Positions 25,008 to 33,269 of a stretch of DNA of 34,647 bases are shown piece after piece. Position numbers and translations under genes: made by a program. The notes below the pieces were generated by a model. That model was not told the origin of the DNA and did no database searches. It saw nothing but the letters and a program-made list of their open reading frames with translations. How positions within the stretch are numbered: position 1 is the stretch's first letter; every line of letters starts with the position of its first letter. The DNA comes from Candidatus Parcubacteria bacterium. Lineage in GTDB: Bacteria > Patescibacteriota > Saccharimonadia > UBA4664 > JAHWKN01. The DNA lies in NCBI GenBank assembly GCA_019347875.1, contig JAHWKN010000008.1, positions 1 through 34,647 of the forward strand, in the 5' to 3' direction.

Positions 25008-25641
25008 GAAGCAAAGTAACCTTTCAAACAACCACTTTATCCTGGTTATGGTGCTGGTGTCGCTGGTGACGGTGGTACTAAGCGTAGTAATCGGGCGCTC
25101 GCTGGTCAGCGGGATACTGCTAAACAACAAAGTCATCGCTAAAAAAGTGACGGCCGACAACCAGCTGAAGGACAACCTGGCGGCCGTCGAGCAGCTGCGG
25201 CAGGAGTACGACCAGCTGGGAGGCCGTCGCCGGCTGATCCTGGAGTCTTTGCCGGTTAAGCGCGACGTTCCCGGCCTAGCCAGCACCCTGGAGCTGATAG
25301 CCGGTACCAGTGGCTTAAAGCTGAAATCGATTACTCCGGTTGAAGCCGCCGCCGACACCGCTCCCGCCCCCCCCGCCGCCGACGGCAACGCCGCCGCTCC
25401 CGCCCCCGCCGCCTCAACGGGCGAAGACCAGCCCACCCCTTATCAGGTAGCTTTGAGCGTCGAGGGAAACTACACCAGCTTGGTTAATTTTTTGCGCAAC
25501 CTGGAGCTGTCGGCCCGTCCGGTCAGGGTCACCGCCCTGACGGCCACCGGCAACAGCGCCTCGATGAGCGCCGACCTGCAGCTTAGCAGCTACTGGCAGG
25601 CGGAAGCGGACCTAACCCCTAAGACGGAGGTCGTCCAGTGA
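24994..25641 (+). CDS. pilO: Type IV pilus assembly protein PilO-like
   Basis: N-terminal TM helix, coiled coil, GNYTSLVNFLRNLELSARPVRVTALTATG typical of PilO; overlaps pilN. Confidence 0.82.
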   Translation: MASAKKQSNLSNNHFILVMVLVSLVTVVLSVVIGRSLVSGILLNNKVIAKKVTADNQLKDNLAAVEQLRQEYDQLGGRRRLILESLPVKRDVPGLASTLELIAGTSGLKLKSITPVEAAADTAPAPPAADGNAAAPAPAASTGEDQPTPYQVALSVEGNYTSLVNFLRNLELSARPVRVTALTATGNSASMSADLQLSSYWQAEADLTPKTEVVQ

Positions 25642-25898
25642 AGAAGAAAGATGTCGTATATCTGGCCCTGGCCGGGGTTATCTTTATGGCGGCCGGGTTT
25701 TTGGCCTCAACTAAGCTTGCTCCCTCAGGCGGTCAGGCCGGTAAGCAGGTCAGCGTGGAGGTGGTTGAGCCGATCAGCCCGAACTACGACCGCGCGGCGC
25801 TTGAGCAGTTAGCCGATAAGGACCGCGCCCGCGACTTTTCGGTCACCAACGATCTAAACAGCGGGCTGGGCAACAAAGCACCGTTCGGGCCGTTCTAG
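25638..25898 (+). CDS. Small pilus-locus membrane protein (86 aa)
   Basis: ATGA overlap with pilO; single TM VVYLALAGVIFMAAGFLAS. Confidence 0.65.
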   Translation: MKKKDVVYLALAGVIFMAAGFLASTKLAPSGGQAGKQVSVEVVEPISPNYDRAALEQLADKDRARDFSVTNDLNSGLGNKAPFGPF

Positions 25899-25936
25899 CC
25901 CCGGTGCCAAGTAATGCACCACACTAAGGGGGCGCC

Positions 25937-27715
25937 GTGCTGACCGTCGAAAACCAGCAAAAGGTCGAACATCTGATACTGGAGTCCAAACTGGTCTCCG
26001 CGTCCGAGCTGGAGGCGCTCAAGCTTGAGGCCATCCAGCAAAACACCCCGCTGATCGCCTTACTGGGCCAGCGGCAGCTGATAGGGGACGAGGAGCTGGC
26101 CAAGATTCAAGCTAAGGTAGCCGGGGTCCCTTACGTTAACCTGGCCGACGTCCCCATCCAGGCCGACGTCTTAGCGCTGTTGCCAAAATCGTTCGCCCAG
26201 AACTATAAAGCGGTGCCTTTCGGCTTGATGCAGGGGCGCCTGGCCATGGCGATGCTCGACCCGACCAACGTGCAGGCGGTGGACTTTTTGGCGCGCAAGA
26301 CCGGCAAAGGGTTGGTCGTCTACATGGCTTCGCAGTCCAGCATCGAGCGGGTGCTGACTCAGTATCCCAACAACGTCACCTCTGACGTCAACGCCGCCAT
26401 CCAGAGCGTTAACGTCAACCAAAAAAGCGCCGAAAAGGCCAAGCCGACGACGGCTAAGGGGTTGCAGACGCTGGTTCAGGACGCTCCGATTACCCGGGCG
26501 TTAAACGCCATTTTAGATTACGCCACCCAGTCCGGCGCTTCCGACATCCACATCGAGCCGCGCGAAAAGGAGCTCAAGATCCGCTACCGGGTAGACGGAC
26601 TGCTGCAAGACACCATGACGCTGCCCAAGTCGGTTGAGCCGGCGCTGGTGTCGCGGATTAAGATTTTAGCCAACTTAAAGATCGATGAGCACCGCGTGCC
26701 TCAAGATGGGCAGTTCCAGATCCAGTCCGGCAGTAAGGAGGTTGACCTGCGTATCGCTATCGCGCCGGTGGTGTGGGGAGAGCAGATCGTCATCCGGCTG
26801 CTCGACAAGTCGGACAACGTCCTAACGCTCGACGGGCTTGGTTTTAGGGGGCCGGGGCTGCGTCTGATTGAAGAGGGAATCAGAAAGCCTCACGGCATGA
26901 CGCTCTCGACCGGCCCGACCGGCTCCGGCAAGAGCACCACGCTGTATGCGGCCATTCACGCCATTAAGGACGTCTCGATTAACATCGTCACGCTGGAAGA
27001 CCCGGTGGAGTACAAGATGGACGGCATCAACCAGATCCAGGTCAACGGCGACGTCGGCTTAACCTTTGCTTCCGGTTTGCGCTCGATCTTGCGGCAGGAT
27101 CCCAACGTGGTGATGGTGGGTGAGATCCGCGACCGGGAGACGGCCGACCTGGCGGTTCAGGCGGCCCTAACCGGGCACGTTGTTTTGTCGACGCTGCACA
27201 CCAACTCGGCGGCCGGGGTCTTGCCGCGCCTGTTAGACATGGGCATCGAGCCGTTTTTGATCTCCTCGACCGTCAACACGGTGATCGGGCAGCGGCTGGT
27301 GCGCCGGGTGTGCCAAAAGTGCAAGACCGAGTCCCCGGCCAACGAAACCGAGGTGGCCTCGATCAACGCTTCATTGGGGGGTATTTTGCCCAAAGACAAA
27401 AGCGAAGTTAAGGCCGTTAGCGAAGAGTTGGGCTACGATGACTTGCCGATTGCCGGTCAAAGCGCTTATACTCTTTATAGAGCTAATGGTTGCCCGGCAT
27501 GTACTAAGGGTTACCGGGGGCGACTGGGGATCTGCGAGACGTTCTCGCTCAACCCCGCCATGGAAAAGCTGCTGGCGTCTCATGCGACCACCGGCGAGGT
27601 CCAGGCCCAGGCTCAGAAAGACGGTATGATTACGATGAAGCAAGACGGCTACTTGAAGGCGCTTTCCGGGTTAACGACGCTGGAAGAGGTAGCCCGGGTG
27701 GCGGCGGACTTTTAA
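25937..27715 (+). CDS. pilB: Type IV pilus assembly ATPase PilB (GspE family)
   Basis: SGASDIHIEPREKELKIRYRVDGLLQDTM; GPTGSGKSTTLYAAI; ILRQDPNVVMVGEIRDRETADLAVQAALTGHVVLSTLHTNSA; CQKC...CPAC zinc motif. Confidence 0.96.
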   Translation: MLTVENQQKVEHLILESKLVSASELEALKLEAIQQNTPLIALLGQRQLIGDEELAKIQAKVAGVPYVNLADVPIQADVLALLPKSFAQNYKAVPFGLMQGRLAMAMLDPTNVQAVDFLARKTGKGLVVYMASQSSIERVLTQYPNNVTSDVNAAIQSVNVNQKSAEKAKPTTAKGLQTLVQDAPITRALNAILDYATQSGASDIHIEPREKELKIRYRVDGLLQDTMTLPKSVEPALVSRIKILANLKIDEHRVPQDGQFQIQSGSKEVDLRIAIAPVVWGEQIVIRLLDKSDNVLTLDGLGFRGPGLRLIEEGIRKPHGMTLSTGPTGSGKSTTLYAAIHAIKDVSINIVTLEDPVEYKMDGINQIQVNGDVGLTFASGLRSILRQDPNVVMVGEIRDRETADLAVQAALTGHVVLSTLHTNSAAGVLPRLLDMGIEPFLISSTVNTVIGQRLVRRVCQKCKTESPANETEVASINASLGGILPKDKSEVKAVSEELGYDDLPIAGQSAYTLYRANGCPACTKGYRGRLGICETFSLNPAMEKLLASHATTGEVQAQAQKDGMITMKQDGYLKALSGLTTLEEVARVAADF

Positions 27716-27731
27716 GCTCAGGAGGACCTAG

Positions 27732-28802
27732 ATGGAAAAAACTGCCCCTAAAATCGAACTGTTACTGGAGCAGGTCATTAAGCTGGAAGCCTCCGACCTG
27801 CACCTGCAGGTGGGGGTGCCGCCGATGCTGCGGGTTGACGGCGCGCTGAAGGCGGTAGAAAACGCGGCCGAGCTGAGCGACGACGACATCGAAAAGCTGA
27901 TATTCCCGATTTTGGATGAGGACCAGAAAGAGATCCTGGTCAAAGATAAAGAGGTTGATTTCTCGTTTGCTTTTGGCGACTTCGGGCGCTTCCGGGTGAA
28001 CGCCTTCCACGAGCGGGGCAACCTGGCGGCCGCCCTGCGCCTGATCCCGACCAAGCTGCGCACGCTGGAAGAGCTGGGTATGCCCAAAACGGTCCTTAGC
28101 TTTACCGACTACCCGCGGGGGCTGGTGCTGGTAACCGGGCCGACCGGTTCCGGCAAAAGCACTACGCTGGCGGCCATGGTCGACAAGATCAACAGCGAAA
28201 AGGCGGTGCACATACTAACGATCGAAGACCCGATCGAGTACGCCCACCACAGCCAAAAGAGCATCGTGGTGCAGCGCGAGATCCATTACGACACCTACTC
28301 GTTCGGGGCGGCGCTGCGCTCGAGTCTGCGCCAGGATCCGGACGTGGTGCTGATCGGCGAGATGCGCGACCTGGAGACGATTGCCGCCGCCATCACCATC
28401 GCCGAAACCGGCCACTTGGTGCTGGCGACGTTGCACACCAACTCGGCCTCACAGTCGGTCGACCGCATGATCGACGTCTTTCCGCCGCACCAGCAGCAGC
28501 AGATCAGGGTGCAGCTGGCCGGTATTTTGCAGGGCATCTGCTCGCAGCGCCTGGTGCCGATGATCGGGGGCGGGCGGATCGCTGCGGCCGAGATTTTGGT
28601 GGCCACTGGGGCGGTGCGTAACATTATCCGCGAAGGCAAAAGCCACCAGCTGGACGCCGTCATCCAGACCGGCGGCCAGTACGGCATGCAGAGCATGGAC
28701 AAAACGCTGGTCGGACTGATCCAGGCCGGCAAGATCTCCTACGACGAGGCCAAGAACGTGGCCATCGACCTGGCCGAGCTAGACAGGCTGATGAGAGGGT
28801 AG
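27732..28802 (+). CDS. pilT: Type IV pilus retraction ATPase PilT
   Basis: ASDLHLQVGVPPMLRVDGAL; GPTGSGKSTTLAAMVDKIN; LRQDPDVVLIGEMRDLETIAAAITIAETGHLVLATLHTNSA; FPPHQQQQIRVQLA. Confidence 0.97.
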   Translation: MEKTAPKIELLLEQVIKLEASDLHLQVGVPPMLRVDGALKAVENAAELSDDDIEKLIFPILDEDQKEILVKDKEVDFSFAFGDFGRFRVNAFHERGNLAAALRLIPTKLRTLEELGMPKTVLSFTDYPRGLVLVTGPTGSGKSTTLAAMVDKINSEKAVHILTIEDPIEYAHHSQKSIVVQREIHYDTYSFGAALRSSLRQDPDVVLIGEMRDLETIAAAITIAETGHLVLATLHTNSASQSVDRMIDVFPPHQQQQIRVQLAGILQGICSQRLVPMIGGGRIAAAEILVATGAVRNIIREGKSHQLDAVIQTGGQYGMQSMDKTLVGLIQAGKISYDEAKNVAIDLAELDRLMRG

Positions 28803-28835
28803 AGGGGTGATAACCGCCATAAGGAGACTAGCCAC

Positions 28836-30068
28836 ATGATCACTTTTGTCTACAGCGCCAAGCACATGAAGACCGGCGAGAGCGTTAAAGCCGAGGTGCA
28901 GGCCGAGAACGCCCACGCGGCGGCCAAGCTGTTAATGGCTCAAAACCTGTTTCCGATCACCGTTACCAACAAAGCCGACCAAAAGGGGCTGGCGGCCATG
29001 TTCGGACTGGGCAGCCGAATCTCGACCAAAGACCGCATCATCTTCACCCGGCAGCTGGCCACCCTGATTAACGCCGGGTTGCCGCTGCTGCAGTCGCTGC
29101 GGACGGTGAAGGGCCAGATCTCCAACCCGGCGCTGCAGGATGTGGTGCAAAACGTCAGCAACAGCGTAGAGGGCGGCAGCACGCTGTCGGCCGCCTTCGC
29201 TGAGCACCCCAAGGTGTTTAACCAGATTTATGTGGCGCTGATTGCCGCCGGAGAAACCTCCGGATCGCTCGATAAAACCATGGAGCGCATCGCCGATCAG
29301 CAGGAAAAAGACGCCGCCATAGTGTCTAAAATCCGCGGGGCTTTGATCTACCCCATCATCGTTTTGATGGTTATCTTGGGCGTGCTGGCGTTCATGCTGA
29401 CCACCGTTTTGCCGCAGATCGGCCAGCTTTACGCCGACCTAGATAAGCCGCTGCCGTTTTTGTCCGCGGTCCTAGTTAGCCTGTCGCACTTTATCATCAA
29501 GTTCTGGTGGCTGGTACCGGTTTTACTGGTGATGGCCGGGCTGGGCCTGCGCAACCTGCTTAAGACAGAGCAGGGTAAGCGGTTCGCGGATCGGATGAAG
29601 GTTAAGCTGCCCCTGTTCGGGCGGATTTTTCGCAAGGTTTACATGGCCCGCTACAGCCGCACGCTGGGCACCCTGCTGGGCAGTGGCATCCCGCTGTTGG
29701 AGGCGCTGGACATCGTCAGAAAAGCCATCAACAACGTTTTGCTGGAAGAAAGCATTGAGCGCTCCATGGGAGAGGTCAAGGGCGGCAAGGCGCTGTCGGA
29801 GACGCTGGAGGACGACCCGCAGTTTCTGGTGTTGGTGCCGCAAATGATTAAGATCGGTGAGCAGTCCGGGGCGATCGACGAGATGCTGGGGCGCGTGGCG
29901 ACGTTTTACGAAAACGAGGTTGATACCGAGGTTAAAAACCTCTCCACCACCATCGAGCCGCTGCTGATGGTGGTTTTGGGGGTGCTGGTGGCCCTGGTCA
30001 TCGCGGCGGTGCTGTTCCCGGTTTACAGCCTGGTCGGCGGCGGCGGGCTGGACAACGCCGGCCGCTAG
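28836..30068 (+). CDS. pilC: Type IV pilus inner membrane platform protein PilC
   Basis: ISTKDRIIFTRQLATLINAGLPLLQSL...; MARYSRTLGTLLGSGIPLLEALDIV; IGEQSGAIDEMLGRVATFYENEV. Confidence 0.95.
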   Translation: MITFVYSAKHMKTGESVKAEVQAENAHAAAKLLMAQNLFPITVTNKADQKGLAAMFGLGSRISTKDRIIFTRQLATLINAGLPLLQSLRTVKGQISNPALQDVVQNVSNSVEGGSTLSAAFAEHPKVFNQIYVALIAAGETSGSLDKTMERIADQQEKDAAIVSKIRGALIYPIIVLMVILGVLAFMLTTVLPQIGQLYADLDKPLPFLSAVLVSLSHFIIKFWWLVPVLLVMAGLGLRNLLKTEQGKRFADRMKVKLPLFGRIFRKVYMARYSRTLGTLLGSGIPLLEALDIVRKAINNVLLEESIERSMGEVKGGKALSETLEDDPQFLVLVPQMIKIGEQSGAIDEMLGRVATFYENEVDTEVKNLSTTIEPLLMVVLGVLVALVIAAVLFPVYSLVGGGGLDNAGR

Positions 30069-30102
30069 CCCGGGCCGTAGTTCCATAACGGTCAGAAAAA
30101 GC

Positions 30103-30132
30103 TTGACGTGGTTAAAGCATAAGTGCAATAAT
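30103..30132 (+). promoter_or_regulatory. putative separate promoter for the major pilin (TTGACG-N18-AATAAT)
   Basis: Located in the pilC-pilin gap; the pilin has an AAGAAGGTG SD. Confidence 0.45.
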
Positions 30133-30173
30133 ACCAGTAAAGCCGATTAATTAACTAAGAAGGTGAACAAAGC

Positions 30174-30599
30174 ATGCTAAAGCAATTACTAAATAAGGAG
30201 CGGGGTAACTCGAAAGGGTTCACCTTGATCGAGATCGTGCTGGTTTTGGCCATCGCGGGGCTGATTTTGTTGATCGTGTTCCTGGCGGTGCAGGGCGCGC
30301 AGCGTAGCCGGCGCGACGGCCAGCGTAAGAACGACGCTGCCCGGATTTTGTCTCAGGCCGAGCAGTTCGCTTCCAACAACAACGGCCGCTATCCGACAGC
30401 CTGGACCGACACCAGCTTCCAGACGGCTTATGTTGCTCCGCTTAACATCACCCCTCCCGGCGGCGGTGTTTACACCTACGCGGGCGGTTATCCGGCCGCC
30501 TGTCCTGCCCCCAACACCGTCTACATGCGGCCGCTAGGCCGCGGTGTTCAGGTCAAGATGTGTCTGGAGACCGCTTTCCAGGAGCTGACCAACAGCTAA
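30174..30599 (+). CDS. Type IV major prepilin
   Basis: Prepilin motif KGFTLIEIVLVLAIAGLILLIVFLAVQGAQRSRRDGQRKNDAARI. Confidence 0.93.
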   Translation: MLKQLLNKERGNSKGFTLIEIVLVLAIAGLILLIVFLAVQGAQRSRRDGQRKNDAARILSQAEQFASNNNGRYPTAWTDTSFQTAYVAPLNITPPGGGVYTYAGGYPAACPAPNTVYMRPLGRGVQVKMCLETAFQELTNS

Positions 30600-30617
30600 G
30601 CCTAAAGGCTACTAGCT

Positions 30618-30646
30618 AAAAAAGACCCCATGTTGGGGTCTTTTTT
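30618..30646 (+). terminator. Rho-independent terminator after the pilin gene
   Basis: aaaaaagacccca-tgt-tggggtctttttt. Confidence 0.93.
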
Positions 30647-30654
30647 AATTGGTC

Positions 30655-30669
30655 TGCTATAATTTGCTT
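30655..30669 (+). promoter_or_regulatory. Extended -10 TGc-TATAAT ending 6 nt before the pilD ATG
   Basis: TG at 30655-30656, TATAAT at 30658-30663, ATG at 30670. Confidence 0.55.
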
Positions 30670-31533
30670 ATGCTTACACTAGCGCTTGTGACGGTGCTCG
30701 GCCTGCTCGTCGGCAGCTTCATCAACGCCGCGGTCTGGCGGCTGCACCAACAGTCAGCGGGCCGTTCGACAGGCTCAGGGCCGACCGGTCAGACGTCAAA
30801 CGTCAAAGGTCAGTCGGATGTCAGTATCACCCACGGCCGTTCGATGTGTCCGCGCTGTCGCCACCGGCTGGCGGCCACCGACCTGATCCCGCTGCTTAGC
30901 TGGGTCTGGTTGCGCGGCCGCTGCCGCTACTGCCAGGCTGCAATACCAGCCCAATACCCGCTGGTGGAGCTTTTAACCGCCGGGCTGTTCGCATGGTCTT
31001 ACTCCTCACTCCTCACTACTCACTACTCACCACTCGGCGTGGTTGACTTCGCGTTTTGGCTGTACTTTTTGACGGTACTGATCGTTCTGGCGCTGTATGA
31101 CGCTCGCTGGATGCTCCTGCCCGACGTTGTGCTGCTGCCCGCTATCGTGGTGGCGTTACTGCAGCTGCCGGTTAGCCTGGTGCTTGGCCAGCCGTTCGGC
31201 GGCGTCTGGTCGGCGCTGCTGGCGGCCGCCTTGGCCGGAGGCGGCTTTTACGCCATCGCCTGGGTGACGCGCGGTAAGGGTATGGGCGGGGGAGACATCA
31301 AGCTGGCCTTTTTGATGGGGTTGCTGTTGGGGCTGGGTAAAACGGGCGTCGCCTTGTTCGTGGCCTTTATGTCCGCGGCGCTGGTGGGGGTGGCCCTGGT
31401 GGCCGTAGCCCGGCTTATGCGGCACCGGCGGCCCAAGTACATCGCTTTCGGCCCGTTCCTGATCGCCGGGACGGTGATCGCCAAGCTGCACGGGGCGGCG
31501 ATTATAGAGTGGTATTTAAGGGGGCTGTATTAG
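30670..31533 (+). CDS. pilD: Prepilin peptidase (A24 family)
   Basis: GLLVGSFINAAVWRL; CPRCRH...CRYC zinc motif; GKGMGGGDIKLAFLMGLLLG active site; start moved to 30670 (track start 30649 lies over the terminator/promoter). Confidence 0.94.
   Translation: MLTLALVTVLGLLVGSFINAAVWRLHQQSAGRSTGSGPTGQTSNVKGQSDVSITHGRSMCPRCRHRLAATDLIPLLSWVWLRGRCRYCQAAIPAQYPLVELLTAGLFAWSYSSLLTTHYSPLGVVDFAFWLYFLTVLIVLALYDARWMLLPDVVLLPAIVVALLQLPVSLVLGQPFGGVWSALLAAALAGGGFYAIAWVTRGKGMGGGDIKLAFLMGLLLGLGKTGVALFVAFMSAALVGVALVAVARLMRHRRPKYIAFGPFLIAGTVIAKLHGAAIIEWYLRGLY
30788..30815 (+). repeat. Heptanucleotide-period tract inside pilD (different heptamer)
   Basis: GTCAGAC GTCAAAC GTCAAAG GTCAGTC. Confidence 0.85.
30998..31032 (+). 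repeat. Heptanucleotide-period tract inside pilD
   Basis: CTTACTC CTCACTC CTCACTA CTCACTA CTCACCA. Confidence 0.85.
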
Positions 31534-31561
31534 CCGAAGGGATGTTATAATCAAAACAGTT

Positions 31562-32182
31562 ATGTTAAAAAGTAACGCGCAGTCTGGGTTTACGCTGATC
31601 GAGGTGGTTATGGTGCTGGCCATTTCCGGCCTGCTTCTTATAATGGCGTTTTCGGGGCAAAGAGAGGTGCGCGAGCGGGCCCAGTTTTCGGCCGCCGTGG
31701 AGCAAGTTAAGAACAACGTCGTGAAGGTCAAAAACGAGGCGAACACCACCGTCCATCTCGACGCCCTTGGTACGGGGGACAGGCTGTTTTTCGGCAAGCG
31801 TATCAGGTTCACCCCCAACAGCTCGAGCTTGGAGGTGACCACTCTGACCGCTGACCGCAACGACCTGAGCGCAACGCTGGTAGAGTCACCGGTTGAATAC
31901 ACCATCGATGTCCCTTACGGGGTGCGCTACGCCGACCCTCAGCGGCGCTCCGTCATCTTTACCCGCCGCGAGAGCGACGGGCAGCTTATCACCTACACGC
32001 CGGATACGCCTGTTTGGACGCCGCCGCCTCCGGTTAACTTTTCCCGCGATCCCGACCGGTACAGGCCGGATGACGCCTCGCTGCGGGGAGACTTGGTTTT
32101 GCGGTTCGAGGATGACGCCGGGCGCGCCGCTACGGTGACCGTCAACGGCCTAACCGGCGCGGTCACCAGGGTGATCAACTGA
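31562..32182 (+). CDS. Type IV pilin-like (GspH/FimT-type minor pilin)
   Basis: SGFTLIEVVMVLAISGLLLIMAFSGQREVRERAQFSAAVEQV. Confidence 0.85.
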   Translation: MLKSNAQSGFTLIEVVMVLAISGLLLIMAFSGQREVRERAQFSAAVEQVKNNVVKVKNEANTTVHLDALGTGDRLFFGKRIRFTPNSSSLEVTTLTADRNDLSATLVESPVEYTIDVPYGVRYADPQRRSVIFTRRESDGQLITYTPDTPVWTPPPPVNFSRDPDRYRPDDASLRGDLVLRFEDDAGRAATVTVNGLTGAVTRVIN

Positions 32183-32694
32183 TGAGAGCGCACGCGCAAC
32201 GGGGCGATACGCTGATCGAGGTGGTGATGGCGCTGGCCATTTTGTCGAGCGTGCTGCTGGCCTCCTTTAACGTGGCGACCGCCGCTTTCCGGCAGGGCCG
32301 GTCGGCCCAGGAACGCACCCAGGCGGTGAACTTGATCCAGGAGCAGGCCGAGGGGCTGCGCAACATTCGTGACACCCGCAGCTGGGGCATGTTTAGAGGC
32401 GCGGTTTTTGGCGCCGGCACCTTTCACATGAGCGACGCCGGCGGCTCGTGGCAGGTCAACTCCGGTATGCTTAACAACGGCATTTACCGGATCTCGGTTC
32501 ATGCCAACGGCAGCGTCGGCGCCACTACCGGGATCACGGCGGTAGAGGCGGGCGAAAAAATCAGGTTCGACATTGCGGCCGAGTGGGACAACGCCGGTGT
32601 CGGGCCGCCCAACCGCACCGTCATTAGCACCTATCTCGTCAATCTGGACGGTATGGGCCCGCGTGACTGCTCGGCCGGAGGGGCGGGATGTTAA
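32182..32694 (+). CDS. Minor pilin-like protein (PilV/GspI-type)
   Basis: GDTLIEVVMALAILSSVLLASFNVATAAFRQGRSAQERTQAVNLIQEQAEGLRNIRD; TGATG overlap. Confidence 0.8.
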   Translation: MRAHAQRGDTLIEVVMALAILSSVLLASFNVATAAFRQGRSAQERTQAVNLIQEQAEGLRNIRDTRSWGMFRGAVFGAGTFHMSDAGGSWQVNSGMLNNGIYRISVHANGSVGATTGITAVEAGEKIRFDIAAEWDNAGVGPPNRTVISTYLVNLDGMGPRDCSAGGAGC

Positions 32695-33269
32695 AGCGTG
32701 AGGAGGGCTTTACCTTGATAGAACTGTTGCTGGCCATGGCGCTGTTTAGTTTGATGCTGCTGGTGGTGATTGGCGGGTTTATAAACATCGTGCGGATGTA
32801 CCAGGCTGGCTTGGCCTCGCGTAACACCCAGCAAAACGCCCGCTCGGGTCTGGAAGAGATGGTGCGCACGGCACGCGGCGCCTCGGCGGCCGAGGTGGTG
32901 CCGACGGGGTTGTGCCTGCGGGGCGACAGCGCCACCAGTATTTTTTACGTGCAGTCCGGGCAGCTGCGGCGGGGGCTGATCAATCCGGCCGCCGCCTCCG
33001 GATGCGATCCGGCCAACGTCCAGGGCGCCCCCACCGTGCTGTCTTCGGGTGACGTCAGGGTTCTGAGCTTAACGGCCACGTCCATTCCGGCGGGGAGTGC
33101 GCATCCTGACACCGGCTTTAGCCCGGACAGTGTCCGGATGGAGCTGCGGGTAGCTACCGCCAACCCCGGCCTCTTAGCCGGCAGCAACTGCATCACCGGC
33201 CAAGGCGCCCAGTTTTGCTCGGTCAGCAACCTCACCAGTACGGTTAGCTTGCGGGGGACGGCCCAATGA
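32688..33269 (+). CDS. Minor pilin-like protein (PilW/GspJ-type)
   Basis: EEGFTLIELLLAMALFSLMLLVVIGGFINIVRMYQAGLASRNTQQNARSGLEEMVRTAR. Confidence 0.82.
   Translation: MLKREEGFTLIELLLAMALFSLMLLVVIGGFINIVRMYQAGLASRNTQQNARSGLEEMVRTARGASAAEVVPTGLCLRGDSATSIFYVQSGQLRRGLINPAAASGCDPANVQGAPTVLSSGDVRVLSLTATSIPAGSAHPDTGFSPDSVRMELRVATANPGLLAGSNCITGQGAQFCSVSNLTSTVSLRGTAQ

Noticed and set aside
25345-25425. Ala/Pro/Asp low-complexity region in pilO as a repeat expansion
   Set aside because: Typical flexible linker composition in a GC-rich genome with no regular DNA unit.
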